From assembly GCA_028456385.1 (NCBI GenBank), contig JALNQF010000629.1:1-18904 (forward strand): DNA of 18,904 bases, read 5' to 3'. The translations under genes and the position numbers were made by a program. A model generated the notes under the pieces. That model was not told the origin of the DNA, searched no databases, and saw only the letters and a program-made list of their open reading frames with translations. Shown here piece after piece: positions 1 to 9,860 of the stretch. Source of the DNA: Ophiosphaerella korrae (lineage: Eukaryota; Ascomycota; Dothideomycetes; Pleosporales; Phaeosphaeriaceae). Position 1 is the stretch's first letter; every line of letters starts with the position of its first letter.

Positions 1-3000
1 CTACTAAGGGCGTCTATAAATTAGTTATCTTTCTCTTTTATATATATAATTTCTATATTAAATATTAATAGGAATTCCTACTATCTTATATATTATTATA
101 TTAGTTCTTTATTTAGTATAAATCCTATAAGATTCCTATAGTCTATATAGACCTTTATTTAGTATTTTACTCCTTGTAGGTATACTCTCTATTATTTAAA
201 TACTTTATAGATTACTAGTATCTCTTTATTGTAAATTAGATAGTTAAGCTCTACTAGCTTTATTTTCTTAGAGAAGTATTTAACTAAATACTTTTTCTTA
301 GTCTTTAGGTCTTCTTGTATTAGTACTATTCTATAGACTAAATTAGATACGTCTGTTTTTACTATTACTAGTAGGTCTAGGTTATATATTCTAATAACTA
401 GGTTTTCTATAAACTTCTTTTTAATCTTCTTAAATACTTTATTATATTCCTTTATCTATTTAAATAGTAAATCTTTTTTTATAAGCCTTATTATTAGTTC
501 TATATCTTTAGACTATATTACTATTAACTTTTTATAAAAGTTAGCTAGGCTATAAAATTATTGTACTTCTTTTAGGTTCTTTAGTATTAGCTATTCGTTA
601 ATTAATCTAATTTTTTCTAGATTAATCTTGATTTTTCCTAGTTTAATAATAAATCTAAGGAAGTCTATTTCCTTTATATAGAATTTATATTTTCTTATTT
701 TAAAGAATAGTTTACTTTCTACTAGTTTTTCTAGTACCTTGTATATATACTATACGTGTTCTTCTTCTATTTCTAAGAATATAAGGATATTATCTAAGTA
801 TATAAATATAAATATATCTAAGTACTCTCTTAGTACTATATTTATTCTTTCCTAGAAGGCTGCTAGTGCGTTTATTAAGCTAAAGGGTATAACTAGGTAT
901 TTATATAGTCTATATTGTATTCTAAATACTATTTTCTATTTATCGCCTTTCTTAATTCTAATCTAGTAGTAAGCGTTCTAGATGTCTAGTTTTATAAAGA
1001 TTTTTACTTTCTATAGTCTATCTTATATTATATCTATTTATAGTAAGAGATATTAGTTTTTATTTATAATTGCGTTAGTTTTTCTAAAGTCTATATAAAG
1101 TCTTTTATTACTTATTTTCTTTTTGTTTATAAATATAAGTTTATATACTACTAAGGACTTAGATTCTTATATCTATCTTTTCTTTAGTACGTTTTTAATA
1201 AACGTTCGTTTAATCTTAGATTCTTTTTCTATTTTTTTATAAACTAAGCTCTATCCTACGTCTTTATCTTCTTTTAGATCTATCGCTAAATCCTATAGTT
1301 AATATTCTAGGAGGTAATCTTTAGGTTCTATAAGCTATTTTTCCTATTTCTTATATTTTTTTAGGAATTCTCCTTTGTGTGTAGCTATATTAGCTTTTAA
1401 TATTTCTTTCTTAGAGTAGCTAATTTTCTCTATTCTTTAATTAATTCTTAGGTTAGTTATTTATAACTATAGCATTCCTAGTATTATATCTTGTTTATTA
1501 TTAATTATTGTTATATCTATAACTATATTCTTAATTGTTATCTCTTCTAGTTCTAGTGTAGAGGGTGTTGTCTTAAACCTTATAGGTTCCTAGAATAGTT
1601 TTCTTTTAATTATACTTAGTTGTTGAGGGTACTTCTTTATAGTATAAGTTATTCTTTAGTTTTCTACAAACTTCTTTAATATAAAGTTCTTTGTAGCTCT
1701 ACTATTAATTATTAATTATACTTTCTTTCTTTAATAAGTACCTATCTTTGTAATATATAAGCCTCTTATACCTTCTAGTCTTTCTTACTTTAGTATTTTT
1801 GTAAATTATCTATTTTTTTAAGGCTATAGCTCTATTTTAAGTTTATATTCTTTATATTTTAGATATTTATTATACTTGTATTTATACTATAGTCTTTTTT
1901 AGACGTATTTCTTAAGTAGTTTTAGTCTAGGCCTTATTACTACGTAACCTTCTTTAAGTATTATTTCCTATCCTTAGATATCTTCTACTAGAATTACTCT
2001 TGTATAGTTGTAGCCTCTTTTTTTTATAGGCTATACTTTATTATTTACCTTAGGGTTTCTATATATTATATAATTCTTTTCTAGGTATAATGTCTATAAT
2101 ACTTTAAAATAAGCTAGATGTTTTAGGTTTATTATTTTATTATCCCCTTCCTAGTAACTATCTATTCTAGGTCTTGTATTTATTAGAACGTAGTATACTA
2201 TTAGTACTTGTAGTGTATAGGCTTTATTAATCTATTATATTTTTCTTATAAAGAACTACTATTCCTTTTATATAGGTATCCTTCTTACTATAACTATATA
2301 TTACTTTATCTATTCTTAAAATAGTATAAACTTTATTTCTTTAGGATTACGTTCTTTCTAGTCTTTATACGCTTCCTTTATACTTATAACTAGTAAGTAT
2401 TTTTAAATAAATTTCTATTCTTTGTTTTATTTCTCTATATCTATTATTATATAGCTATTATAGCTATATATATCTAGCTAGGTGTACTTTATACTTTTTA
2501 TACTAACTTATCTTTTACTTTCTTATAGTCTTTTAGAGAAAGCTATAGTAGTCTCTTTATCTAGTGCTAGTCCTTCGGCCTAGATTAATAGGGTCTAGGG
2601 CTCTTCTCTTTCTAAGTCTTCTATTAGTAGGTCTATTATATACGCTATTTCTTCTAGCTATACTTTTATTCTTTCTTTTATTACTACTACTCTATTCTTT
2701 TATAGGAACTATTTTACTCTCTATTTACTAGAAAGATATATATAGTAGTTGTCTTTATAATAAAAGGTCTAATAGAGTATTATATATTGTATTTCTTTAC
2801 TTCTAGCTACCTTTTCTTAAGGTTTAGCCTATACTTGTAGTATTTCTTTCTTTTTCTCTATCGTCTTTAACTAAGTTTCCTTATCTTTTTTATAGTCTTT
2901 ACTTTTACATTCCTTTATATAGTGTCCTAGTTTCTTATATTTATAATATACTATATCCTTTTTCTTCTTTAATTAGTAGTCTTTTACGTAGTAGCTTTTC

Positions 3001-3920
3001 TTACTATAGTTAAAATACGTAAAGTCTTTATTCTTCTTTTTCTTTCTATCCTTGTTTACGTTAAAGATTATAGAGTCTCTAGTATTCTAGTTTCTAGTTT
3101 AGCTCCTATACTTATTCTTTTTCTATTCTTAAAAGTTGTTATTAATTTAGATTACTTATTATTTTAGTACTTCTAGTATCCTAGGTTTCTCTATATATAT
3201 TATTTTATATCAAATTTTTATATTTAGCTCTTGTTTAAATCGCGACATAAAGGCTAATTTGTTCTATTCTATATTTTAACTTAGTTATTTAAATTATAAT
3301 TTATATTCTAGAATACTCTTATTCTATATAAGCCTTTTAAGTTTCTCTTTAGCTTATTAGGTAATATCTATATCTCTAAATACTACTCTTATTCGTTTAG
3401 TAAAGTATTTATAGCTTCTAAAAATAGCTCTAGTTTTATCTTTTTAGGTTATTAGAGAGTACGTTATATAATCTATCTAGTAGGGCTTATACTATCTTAT
3501 TACATCTTCTTTAAGGTATAATCTAATATATATTACCTTCTTTTCTTCTATATTAAAGTATAGTACTTATACGTCTATTTAGAGTTATACTAATACTATA
3601 AAGGGTCTTAATTTCTCCCTTATTCTATTAAACTTTTTAAAGACAGGTATCTTAAGTAGTTTCTTTGTTGTACTTATTTCTAGTTATTAGGTAATTAGCT
3701 CTATCTAGTTCTAGCCTTTAATAATAGCTTTAATTTATACTTTATTCTATTTTAAGTAGTCTTGTAGTTCCTTATTCTACGTTTCTAATACTTTAATTAC
3801 TATCTTTATATCTTCTTTATTGTTAATTAGTTTATTTATACAATCCTTAATTGTTTTCTATATAGTATTATTTAACTTATAACTACTCTTAGGGGCTTTG
3901 CTTATTAAACTTTCTACTAT
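1..3920 (-). pseudogene. Element A gag-pol, degenerate (gag, CCHC knuckles, protease, RT, RNase H)
   Basis: The original product would be the Gag-Pol polyprotein that forms the particle and copies the RNA. On the minus strand, gag includes a capsid stretch with the motif KLRPFI. Two zinc knuckles lie at 2976-3017 and 2907-2948, with Cys codons turned to Tyr; the second keeps Gly-His and its last Cys. The protease motif DSGAT reads NSRAT at 1692-1706, and the RT motif YLDD reads YLDN at 789-800. Distances between these anchors are multiples of three: knuckle 1 to protease is 437 codons and protease to YLDN is 302 codons. Gag, protease and RT therefore share one frame. The spacing matches B (439 and 302 codons). 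Many in-frame TAA/TAG remain. The start is uncertain: an ATA at 3920 in the conserved leader could be a mutated ATG. Confidence 0.85.
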
Positions 3921-3981
3921 CGTGTTAGCTAGACTATACGCTACTTACGCTTCGCTTCTCGTAATAACTAAATTAGTAAGG

Positions 3982-4410
3982 TGTTAATAGCTTACTAGGG
4001 TTAACTTCCTAATAGCCTAAATAGGTATTAGTAGATTGTAAGGTAATAGTAAAAGCTCGTGTTATAATCTATAATAGGCTGTAAATAGTAGAAGATATTT
4101 TATAACTATTTTATACTATTACTTATAGTTAATAATTAAATTGCTAATACTATCTTAATAATACGCGTCGCTACTAACTATATACTTGTCCTAATCTATT
4201 AATCTATTACTACTAAGAATAATAGATCGTAGATTACCTTAATCTATAATCTATTAACGCTAAGAGTCTATAGATTATAGATTACTCTAGGTATCCTAAT
4301 TATATATAGTTTCCTAATCAAGTTCGTATTCTTTGTATTTGTAAGAACTTAATCCTTTAGTTGTAGGGCTAATTAGTTCTATCTATATTTCTCTTATTAC
4401 TATCGTAACA
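3982..4410 (-). repeat. 5' LTR of element A
   Basis: 429 bp. On the minus strand it starts TGTTAC and ends TAACA, the short inverted ends typical of LTRs. The start segment (AGTAATAAGAGAAA followed by ATAGAACTAATTAG) matches the starts of the other LTRs at 8314, 14928 and 15002. The middle carries short palindromic AATCTAT/ATAGATT units. Its last 340 bases are the mirror image of 4411-4751. Confidence 0.85.
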
Positions 4411-4751
4411 TTAATTAGGAAACTATACATAATTAGAATACCTAAAGTAATCTATAATCTATAGACTCTTAGTGTTAATAGATTATAGATTAAGGTAATC
4501 TACAATCTATTATTTTTAGTAGTAATAGATTAATAGATTAAGATAAGTATATAGTTAGTAGCGATGCGTATTATTAATATAGTATTAGTAATTTAATTAT
4601 TAACTACGAGCGATAATACAAAGATAGTTATAAAATATCTTCTATTATTTATAGCCTATTATAGATTACTATACAAGCTTTTGTTATTACCTTATAATCT
4701 ACTAATACCTATCTAGGCTATTAGGAAGTTAACCCTAGTAAGCTAGTAACA
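4411..4751 (+). repeat. LTR fragment F (plus strand), 5' part separated by insertion of element A
   Basis: A 341-bp LTR 3' portion ending GTAACA at 4751. It is an inverted copy of 3982-4321, differing mainly by C/T and G/A changes. The LTR start is missing at 4411 because A interrupts it, so the remainder is predicted to the left of A, outside the window. On its right side it abuts the integrase C-terminus of element C, so F was inserted into C. It could be a solo LTR or one end of a plus-strand element; the window cannot decide. Confidence 0.75.
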
Positions 4752-7548
4752 AGTATTTTTAAGTAGTTCTAGTATTTTTATAACTAGCCTAATATCTTCT
4801 TTAACTAAAAATAGTCTAACCTTAATATAGTCTACCTCTTTACTAAGTTATTTTATTTATAGATTTCTTATATAAAGATACGCTTTATTTCTTTCTTTTA
4901 GCTAAAGTACTATTTTTTATTTTCTATTAATATATAAAATACTTTATTTCTAAGCTTTTTTTAGTTTGTAACTTATTTTATTATAGAGTTCTTATATATC
5001 TTTAACTCTAACTAATACTACTTCTATTTTAAGTCCTAGTAGTATTCTCTTAAATAAATTAAGGTATATCCTATAGTTTATAAAATATAGTATTTTACTT
5101 ATTACTTCTAAGTACTTATTATTATATACTAATTATACTATAAGTAATAGTAATACCTAATTATTTTACTTCTAATTACTATAAATCCTTAGGTATATCT
5201 TTAATATCTTATTAGTCTATTCTATCTATCTATCTATCTATAGATAATAGGCTATTAATAGCTTCTTTTTTATCTCTATTACTATAAGTAGTATTATCTA
5301 GTAATTAGATATAAAAAGCTTATCTTTATTACTAATAATACTCTTTAGTATCTTATATCTTTATATTAGTATATCTAGTAGTACGTATCCTAGCTAGTCT
5401 ACTATATAATTACTTTAGAATTTCTTTATCTTAGCGTATTTTATAAATTAGTCTATAATTACTATTATTATATTATATTTTATTCTTATTACTAAGTTCT
5501 TTAACGTTTATAGTTTTATAATAAAGTCTATTATAATATCTATTTATAGGTTTTTTAGTATTTTAATTACTTATATTTTATAATAAAGTATATATATATT
5601 ATTTTTATTCTTCTAGTAATCTATATATACTTTAATAAACTATATTACTTACTCTTTTATTTTACTAAATCTATAGTTTCTCTAGATTAGTTCTATAGTT
5701 TATATAATCTATAAGGACTTATATACTAAGTTATTATAGTATTATTATATAATTACTTCTTATAATTTCTTTAGAACCTTGTTTATAATCTTACCTAAGT
5801 TATTAATTTCTTATTCTTCTACTAGTTATATATTTAGTACTAAGTATCTTTATCTATTATCTTATAGTATAGCTTCTTTTACTACTTATTTCTTTCTTAT
5901 AATATTATATCTTTAGCTAAGTATATCTACTTAGCTATTTTCTTTACTTAGTACGTACTAAATCTTAAATATATACTATTATAGTAGCTCTAACTATTTT
6001 ATCTACTTATCTTTTAACTTCTTACTTATTATAAAGTATATTAGGTTCTTATAATCTATTTTTATAATTACTTCTACTACGCTTTTAGTATATACTCTCT
6101 AATACTTAAGTATATTAACTATTATATATAGCTCCTTATTATATATATTATATCTTTCTTTTTATTCTATAAACTTCTCTAAGTAAATTATAATTAGATA
6201 CTACTTTCTTTTATACTTTTATAGTACTATTACTCTATAAGCTAAATTACATATATTAGTTTTAATAACTAAAGTCTTATTACTATAAAATTATTTTAGA
6301 ACTAGTAGTATAATATAAGCTTTCTTAAGTTCTTTATATACTTATTTCTACTCTTCTCTTTATTTTTATATTATATCTTTCTTTATAAGCTTTATAAGTA
6401 GTAGTACTTTCTTAGAAAATATTTCTATAAAGTATTAGTTAAAGTTAATAAATCTTAAGAATAATTACATATCTTTAACTATTTTAGGTTCTTTTTATTC
6501 TTTTACTACTTTAATCTTTTTTTAGCTTATTTTAACTTTATTAATACTTATTATATATTCTAAAAACTTTACTTTTATTTTATATAATTTATATTTCTCT
6601 AGCTTTAGTTATAGGTTATATTAGTCTAAGTACTATAGTACTATTATTACTTACTTTACGTACTTACCTTCTTCTTTAGAATATATTAGTATATTATCTA
6701 ATTAGACTATAATAAACTTATCTAAGTATTCTTATAAGATATTTTTAATTAGTCTTTAGAATATTACTAGTATATTTATTAGTTTAAAAAGTATTACAAT
6801 ATACTTATAATATCTATAGCGTATTTAGAATACTTTCTTCTACTCTTTACTTACCTTAATTTATATTAAGTAGTATCTATTTTTTAAGTCTAGCTTTATA
6901 AAAATCTTTACTTTACTTTGCTTATTTTAGAGTTTATCTATATTTAGTAGTAAGTATTAGTTTTTTACTATAATATTATTTAGTTTTTATAGTTTATATA
7001 TATCTTTAGTAGTTTTTTTTTTTTAAGTATAAAGAGGATTAGAAATTCTACTAATAATAAGGATTCTTATATATATCCTTTCTTTAAATCTTTATTTAGT
7101 TTTTCTTAGAGTATTACTAATTTACTCTCTATTAATTAGTAAATAGGCTTAAAAGGTAGCTTCTTTCTTTCTTATAACTTAATTATATAGTCTTAGGGTT
7201 AGTACTTAAGTAATACTAGTATATCTATCTCTTCTATAAATAAGTAGTTAAACTTCTTATACTATTCTAGGATATTAGAAGTTATATATTACTCTTCTAC
7301 TCCTACTTCTTAGCTTAATACCTTAGTAGTACTTATAGAAGTACTTATTCTCTTTTAATAAGTTACTATTAAAGCTACTATCTTATATAGTACCTTCTTA
7401 TCTACTATTAAATACTACTAATATATAGGCTTAGATCTATATATATCTTTATAGTTATTAAATAAGAAGTTCTAGTTTTTCTAATTAACTCTAGGATTAA
7501 ACTTTTATAGCTATAAGAGTCCTAGTATAATATTTTTATTAGCTAAAA
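4752..7548 (-). mobile_element. Element C: internal fragment of a Ty3/gypsy retrotransposon, both ends interrupted
   Basis: Only the protease C-terminus, RT, RNase H and integrase remain. The right end (7548) is the insertion point of element D, in the protease sequence just before the ILG motif. The left end (4752) is the insertion point of LTR F, in the integrase C-terminal GPY/F-like module. No LTR of C's own is visible. C comes from a different subfamily than A, B and D: its RT-to-integrase spacing is 31 codons shorter than in B. It is the oldest visible layer, because all other elements sit inside it or inside its interrupters. Confidence 0.82.
4752..7548 (-). pseudogene. Element C pol, degenerate (protease end, RT, RNase H, integrase)
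   Basis: Minus-strand reading. The protease end reads NKNIILG then KFNPRVN (7480-7540), matching the usual IILGMPWL and NPRIDW context. RT begins near 7150 with PFKPIY and GYI*ES. KIFIKLDLKN follows, and the YLDD position reads *LDN at 6693-6704. RNase H spans about 6010-6265, with KTN where TDAS is expected and later IDYKN. In integrase, the first Asp (IDFI) is the codon at 5526-5528. The second Asp (SDKD) has become Asn at 5328-5330. The Glu of HPQTDGQTE survives at 5220-5222. The C-terminus ends in a module reading VRLFLVKE to LELL, like GPFxIxE. A one-base deletion in a T run at about 6984-6988 shifts the frame between DYR and LNN. A run of 12 T at 7013-7024 is the Lys-rich strand after FIL. 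Confidence 0.8.
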
Positions 7549-8006
7549 TATAATAGACTACCTATTATTAACTATAGGTACTTATCTTATAGAAGTTAGT
7601 AGATTATAAGTTAATAATAAAAGTACGTATAGTAATCTATAATAACTATAAATAATAGAAGATATTTTATAACTATCTTGTATTAGCGTTCTATAGTTAA
7701 AGGATTAAATTACTAATACTATCTTAATAATATATATTATATTAACTATATACTTTTAATAATCTATCTATATAACCTTATAGATTACAACTAATCTATT
7801 ACACGTAATTATAGATTACTTTAATCTATTATACGTTATTATAGATTACTATTAATCTATTATACGTAATTATAGATTACTACTACGTGTCCTAGTTATA
7901 GGTAGCTTCCTAATTAGAGTTACTACCCTACTTGTCCTATATCTTATTAGCGTCTAAATTAAGACTAAATAGTTCTATCTTGTTTTCTTCTATTACATTT
8001 GTAATA
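7549..8006 (-). repeat. 3' LTR of element D
   Basis: 458 bp. On the minus strand it starts TATTACAAATGTAATAGAAG, aligning with the B LTR start at 8314, and ends CTATTATA. The last 250 bases (with AACGCTAATACAAGATAG and the AAAATATCTTCTATT block) are shared with the B LTRs. Its middle differs: instead of 54-55-bp direct repeats it has three 30-31-bp palindromic units (7793-7884). It is assigned to D because a purine tract ends exactly at its 5' border and because D's coding sequence joins it once B is removed. The target duplication on this side would be TAAAA (7544-7548). Confidence 0.8.
7793..7884. repeat. Three tandem near-palindromic 30-31-bp units in the D LTR
   Basis: The units begin AATCTATTA at 7793, 7823 and 7854. 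Each reads AATCTAT, a central ACGT-containing core, then ATAGATT, so each is close to its own reverse complement and could fold as a hairpin. The same AATCTAT/ATAGATT pieces occur in the LTRs of A and F (about 4195-4295 and 4440-4535). In retrotransposon LTRs such repeats often lie in the promoter or enhancer region; that role is inferred here. Confidence 0.8.
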
Positions 8007-8020
8007 CTATTTCTCTTTCT
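8007..8020 (-). promoter_or_regulatory. Polypurine tract of element D
   Basis: On the minus strand a run reading AGAAAGAGAAATAG lies directly upstream of the LTR start TATTAC. Ty3/gypsy elements prime plus-strand DNA synthesis from such a tract next to the 3' LTR. Element B has the matching AAAAGAGGGAATAG in the same place (14914-14927). Confidence 0.75.
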
Positions 8021-8313
8021 AAGTAGGTTCTTATTTTCTTATCCTAGGATTAGAGTTATTAATCTAGTTTCTTTATTAATATTAAGTTCTTTATTCCCTA
8101 TCTTTATACCTACTAAGTCTACCCTTTATTATATTTAGTTAGTAGATCGTATATTACAATATAGTATAGTAATATTTCTTTATTATTGTTATAAATCTTT
8201 AAACCCTCTATTAAATATTATTTCCTTAAAATATAGTAAGGCTTATAAGGTATATATTTAGGCTAATACTTAATTATCTTATAACTTTTCTAGGGTGTCT
8301 CTAGTAGAGTATA
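8021..8313 (-). pseudogene. Element D post-chromodomain extension, second part
   Basis: The 3' end of the same minus-strand frame, running to the polypurine tract. A row of TAA-CAA-TAA-TAA at 8180-8191 keeps an intact CAA (8186-8188), opposite four TAA in B. The end reads LITLILG*ENKNLLRKRNS, against LITLALA*GNKELYKRGNS in B, just before and across the purine tract. The frame then continues into the LTR. Confidence 0.55.
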
Positions 8314-8774
8314 TATTACAGTAGTAATAAGAGAAACCGAGATAGAACTAATTAGTCTACGCTTAGCTACTAATAAAGTATAGCATAAGTAGGGTAATAA
8401 CTTATAAGACAATAAACTCGAATAGGAAACTAACTATAATAGGGACACGTAATAAATTCGTAAATTCGCGATTATAGTAAATACAAAGTTATAAAGCTAT
8501 TATGTAATAAATTTGTAAATTTGTAATCTTAGTAAATACAAAGTAGTAAAGCTACTAAGATAATATTACTATATAGTTAGTAATAATACGTATTATTAGA
8601 AAGGTATTAGTAATTTAATCCTTTAACTATAGAACGCTAATATAAGATAGTTATAAAATATCTTCTATTATTTATAGTTATTATAGATTACTATATAAGC
8701 TTTTATAATTACTTTATAATCTACTAACTCTTATAAGATAGGTATCTATAGTTAATAATAGGTAGCCTATTATA
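8314..8774 (+). repeat. 5' LTR of element B
   Basis: 461 bp, starting TATTACAGTAG (a RIP form of TGTTACAGTAG) and ending CCTATTATA. The 3' LTR, once E is removed, is also 461 bp. The two differ mainly by C/T and G/A, with a few transversions. It contains two direct copies of a 55-bp unit (8449-8503 and 8504-8558). Confidence 0.92.
8449..8558 (+). repeat. Two tandem 55-bp repeats in the B 5' LTR
   Basis: The units start GTAATAAATT at 8449 and 8504. Each contains a TAGTAAATACAAAGT block followed by an AAGCTA element. The same pair occurs in the 3' LTR at 15565 and 15620, and three 54-bp versions occur in solo LTR E at 15122-15283. They occupy the place where the D, A and F LTRs have palindromic units. 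A regulatory role is likely but unproven. Confidence 0.85.
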
Positions 8775-8835
8775 CTTTATTAATTTAGTTATTACGAGAA
8801 GTAAAGCGTAAGTAGCGCATAGTCTAGCTAATACG
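8775..8835 (+). other. Primer-binding/leader region of element B
   Basis: The bases after the 5' LTR read CTTTATTAATTTAGTTATTA and are almost identical in A (minus strand, from 3981 downward). The segment is conserved but does not begin with TGG, the usual start of a site pairing with a tRNA 3' end. The priming mechanism cannot be read from it. Confidence 0.5.
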
Positions 8836-9860
8836 ATAGTAGAAAGTTTAACTAAATAAGTAGCTAAGGCACCTATAAGTAGTTATAAGTTAGATAATAC
8901 TATATAGAAAGTAGTTAGAGAATATATAAATAACTTAATCTCTAAAAAAGAAGATATAAAAATAGTAATTAATACCTTAGAAATATAGAATAAGGAACTT
9001 TAGGAATATACAAAGTAAAACAAGGCCTAGATTAAAGCTATTATTAAAGGATAGAACTAAATAGAGTTAATTATACAACGTCTAAAGATAAGTATAACAA
9101 AGAAACTACTAAAGATACCTATACTTAAGAAGTTTAATAGAATAAAAGAGAAACTAAGACCTTTTATAGCCTTAGTATAACTCTAGATAGATATATAAGC
9201 GCTACACTTTAATATAGAAGAAAAGAAGGTAATATATATTAGGATATACCTTAAAGAAGATAAAATAAAATAGTTTAAACCTTACTAGATAAACTATATA
9301 ATATACGCTCTAATAATATATAAAGATAAAACTAAAGCTATCTTTAGAAGTTATAAATACTTTACTAAATAAATAAGAGTAGTATTTAGAGATATAGATA
9401 TTACCTAATAAGCTAAAGAAAGGCTAGAAAAGCTTATATAGAACAAGAGTATTCTAGAATATATATTATAGTTTAAATAACTATTACAAAATATAGAATA
9501 GAATAAGTTAGCCTAAATATTACAATTTAAATAAGGACTAAACTTAAAAATCTAATATAAAATAATCTATATAGAAAAACTATAAATACTAGATGCTCTA
9601 AAGTAATAAGTAATATAGATTAATAATAATCTTTAAGAATAGAAAAAGAATAAGTATAAAGGTTATACCTAGAACTATAATAAAGGAGACCCTATATTCC
9701 TTAATACTAATAAGGATAAAAAGAAAAAGAAAAATAAAGATATTACGTACTTTAACTATAGTAAGCTAAGCTACTACGTAAAGAACTACTAATTAAAGTT
9801 AAAGAAAGATATAGTATATTATAAATATAGAAAACTAGGACACTTTATAAAAGACTATAA
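8836..9860 (+). pseudogene. Element B gag, degenerate, with two CCHC zinc knuckles
   Basis: Gag would form the virus-like particle in which the element is copied. Capsid-like residues start near 9151 with KLRPFI. Motifs for particle assembly follow (HFNIEEKKV, YLKED, FKPY, AIFRSYKYF, RVVFRDID), a pattern typical of fungal gypsy gag. Two knuckles close the domain. The first, at 9748-9789, reads YxxYxxxxYxxxxY where CCHC is expected. The second, at 9817-9858, has its Cys codons as TAT but keeps GGA-CAC (Gly-His). TGT to TAT and CAC to TAC are exactly the RIP changes. The frame contains TAA/TAG stops. The start codon is unknown; the ATA at 8836 in the conserved leader could be a mutated ATG. The frame continues into pol without a shift. 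Confidence 0.85.

Larger units (their letters stand above)
1..4410 (-). mobile_element. Element A: Ty3/gypsy chromovirus-family retrotransposon, RIP-inactivated, 3' part outside window
   Basis: Read on the minus strand, this has a 5' LTR (3982-4410), a leader, gag, tandem CCHC knuckles, protease, reverse transcriptase and most of RNase H. It is cut by the window start near the end of RNase H; integrase, chromodomain and 3' LTR should lie to the left. It aligns along its length with element B in the same domain order. The gag leader at 3900-3980 matches B 8775-8860 almost base for base apart from C/T and G/A changes. Base 4411 begins the interrupted LTR fragment F, so A is inserted in F. The target duplication on this side would be TTAAT (4411-4415), its partner being off the window. 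Confidence 0.88.
7549..8313 (-). mobile_element. Element D, 3' portion (left of the nested element B)
   Basis: This holds D's 3' LTR (7549-8006), polypurine tract (8007-8020) and the 3' end of its long reading frame (8021-8313). D continues at 15891 after B. The two halves are linked by the 5-bp duplication GTATA (8309-8313 and 15891-15895). Joining them restores a collinear, in-frame match to the 3' region of B. D is inserted in element C's protease at 7548/7549. Confidence 0.82.

Noticed and set aside
3982..4751. DNA transposon or MITE with long terminal inverted repeats
   Set aside because: Both arms align with LTRs of the family, have LTR ends, and sit where A's 5' LTR must be. The 89-bp spacer is the LTR start of A.
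7549..8006. 5' LTR of element C or a solo LTR
   Set aside because: It interrupts C's protease instead of preceding gag, the flanking 5-mers TAAAA and CTATT do not match, and a purine tract plus the continuing D frame lie at its inner side. This makes it D's 3' LTR.
7932..8138. Open frame of 68 codons on the plus strand
   Set aside because: It is antisense to the D 3' LTR, polypurine tract and 3' region, has no supporting motif, and is rich in Leu/Ile/Ser as expected from pyrimidine-rich RIP DNA read backwards.
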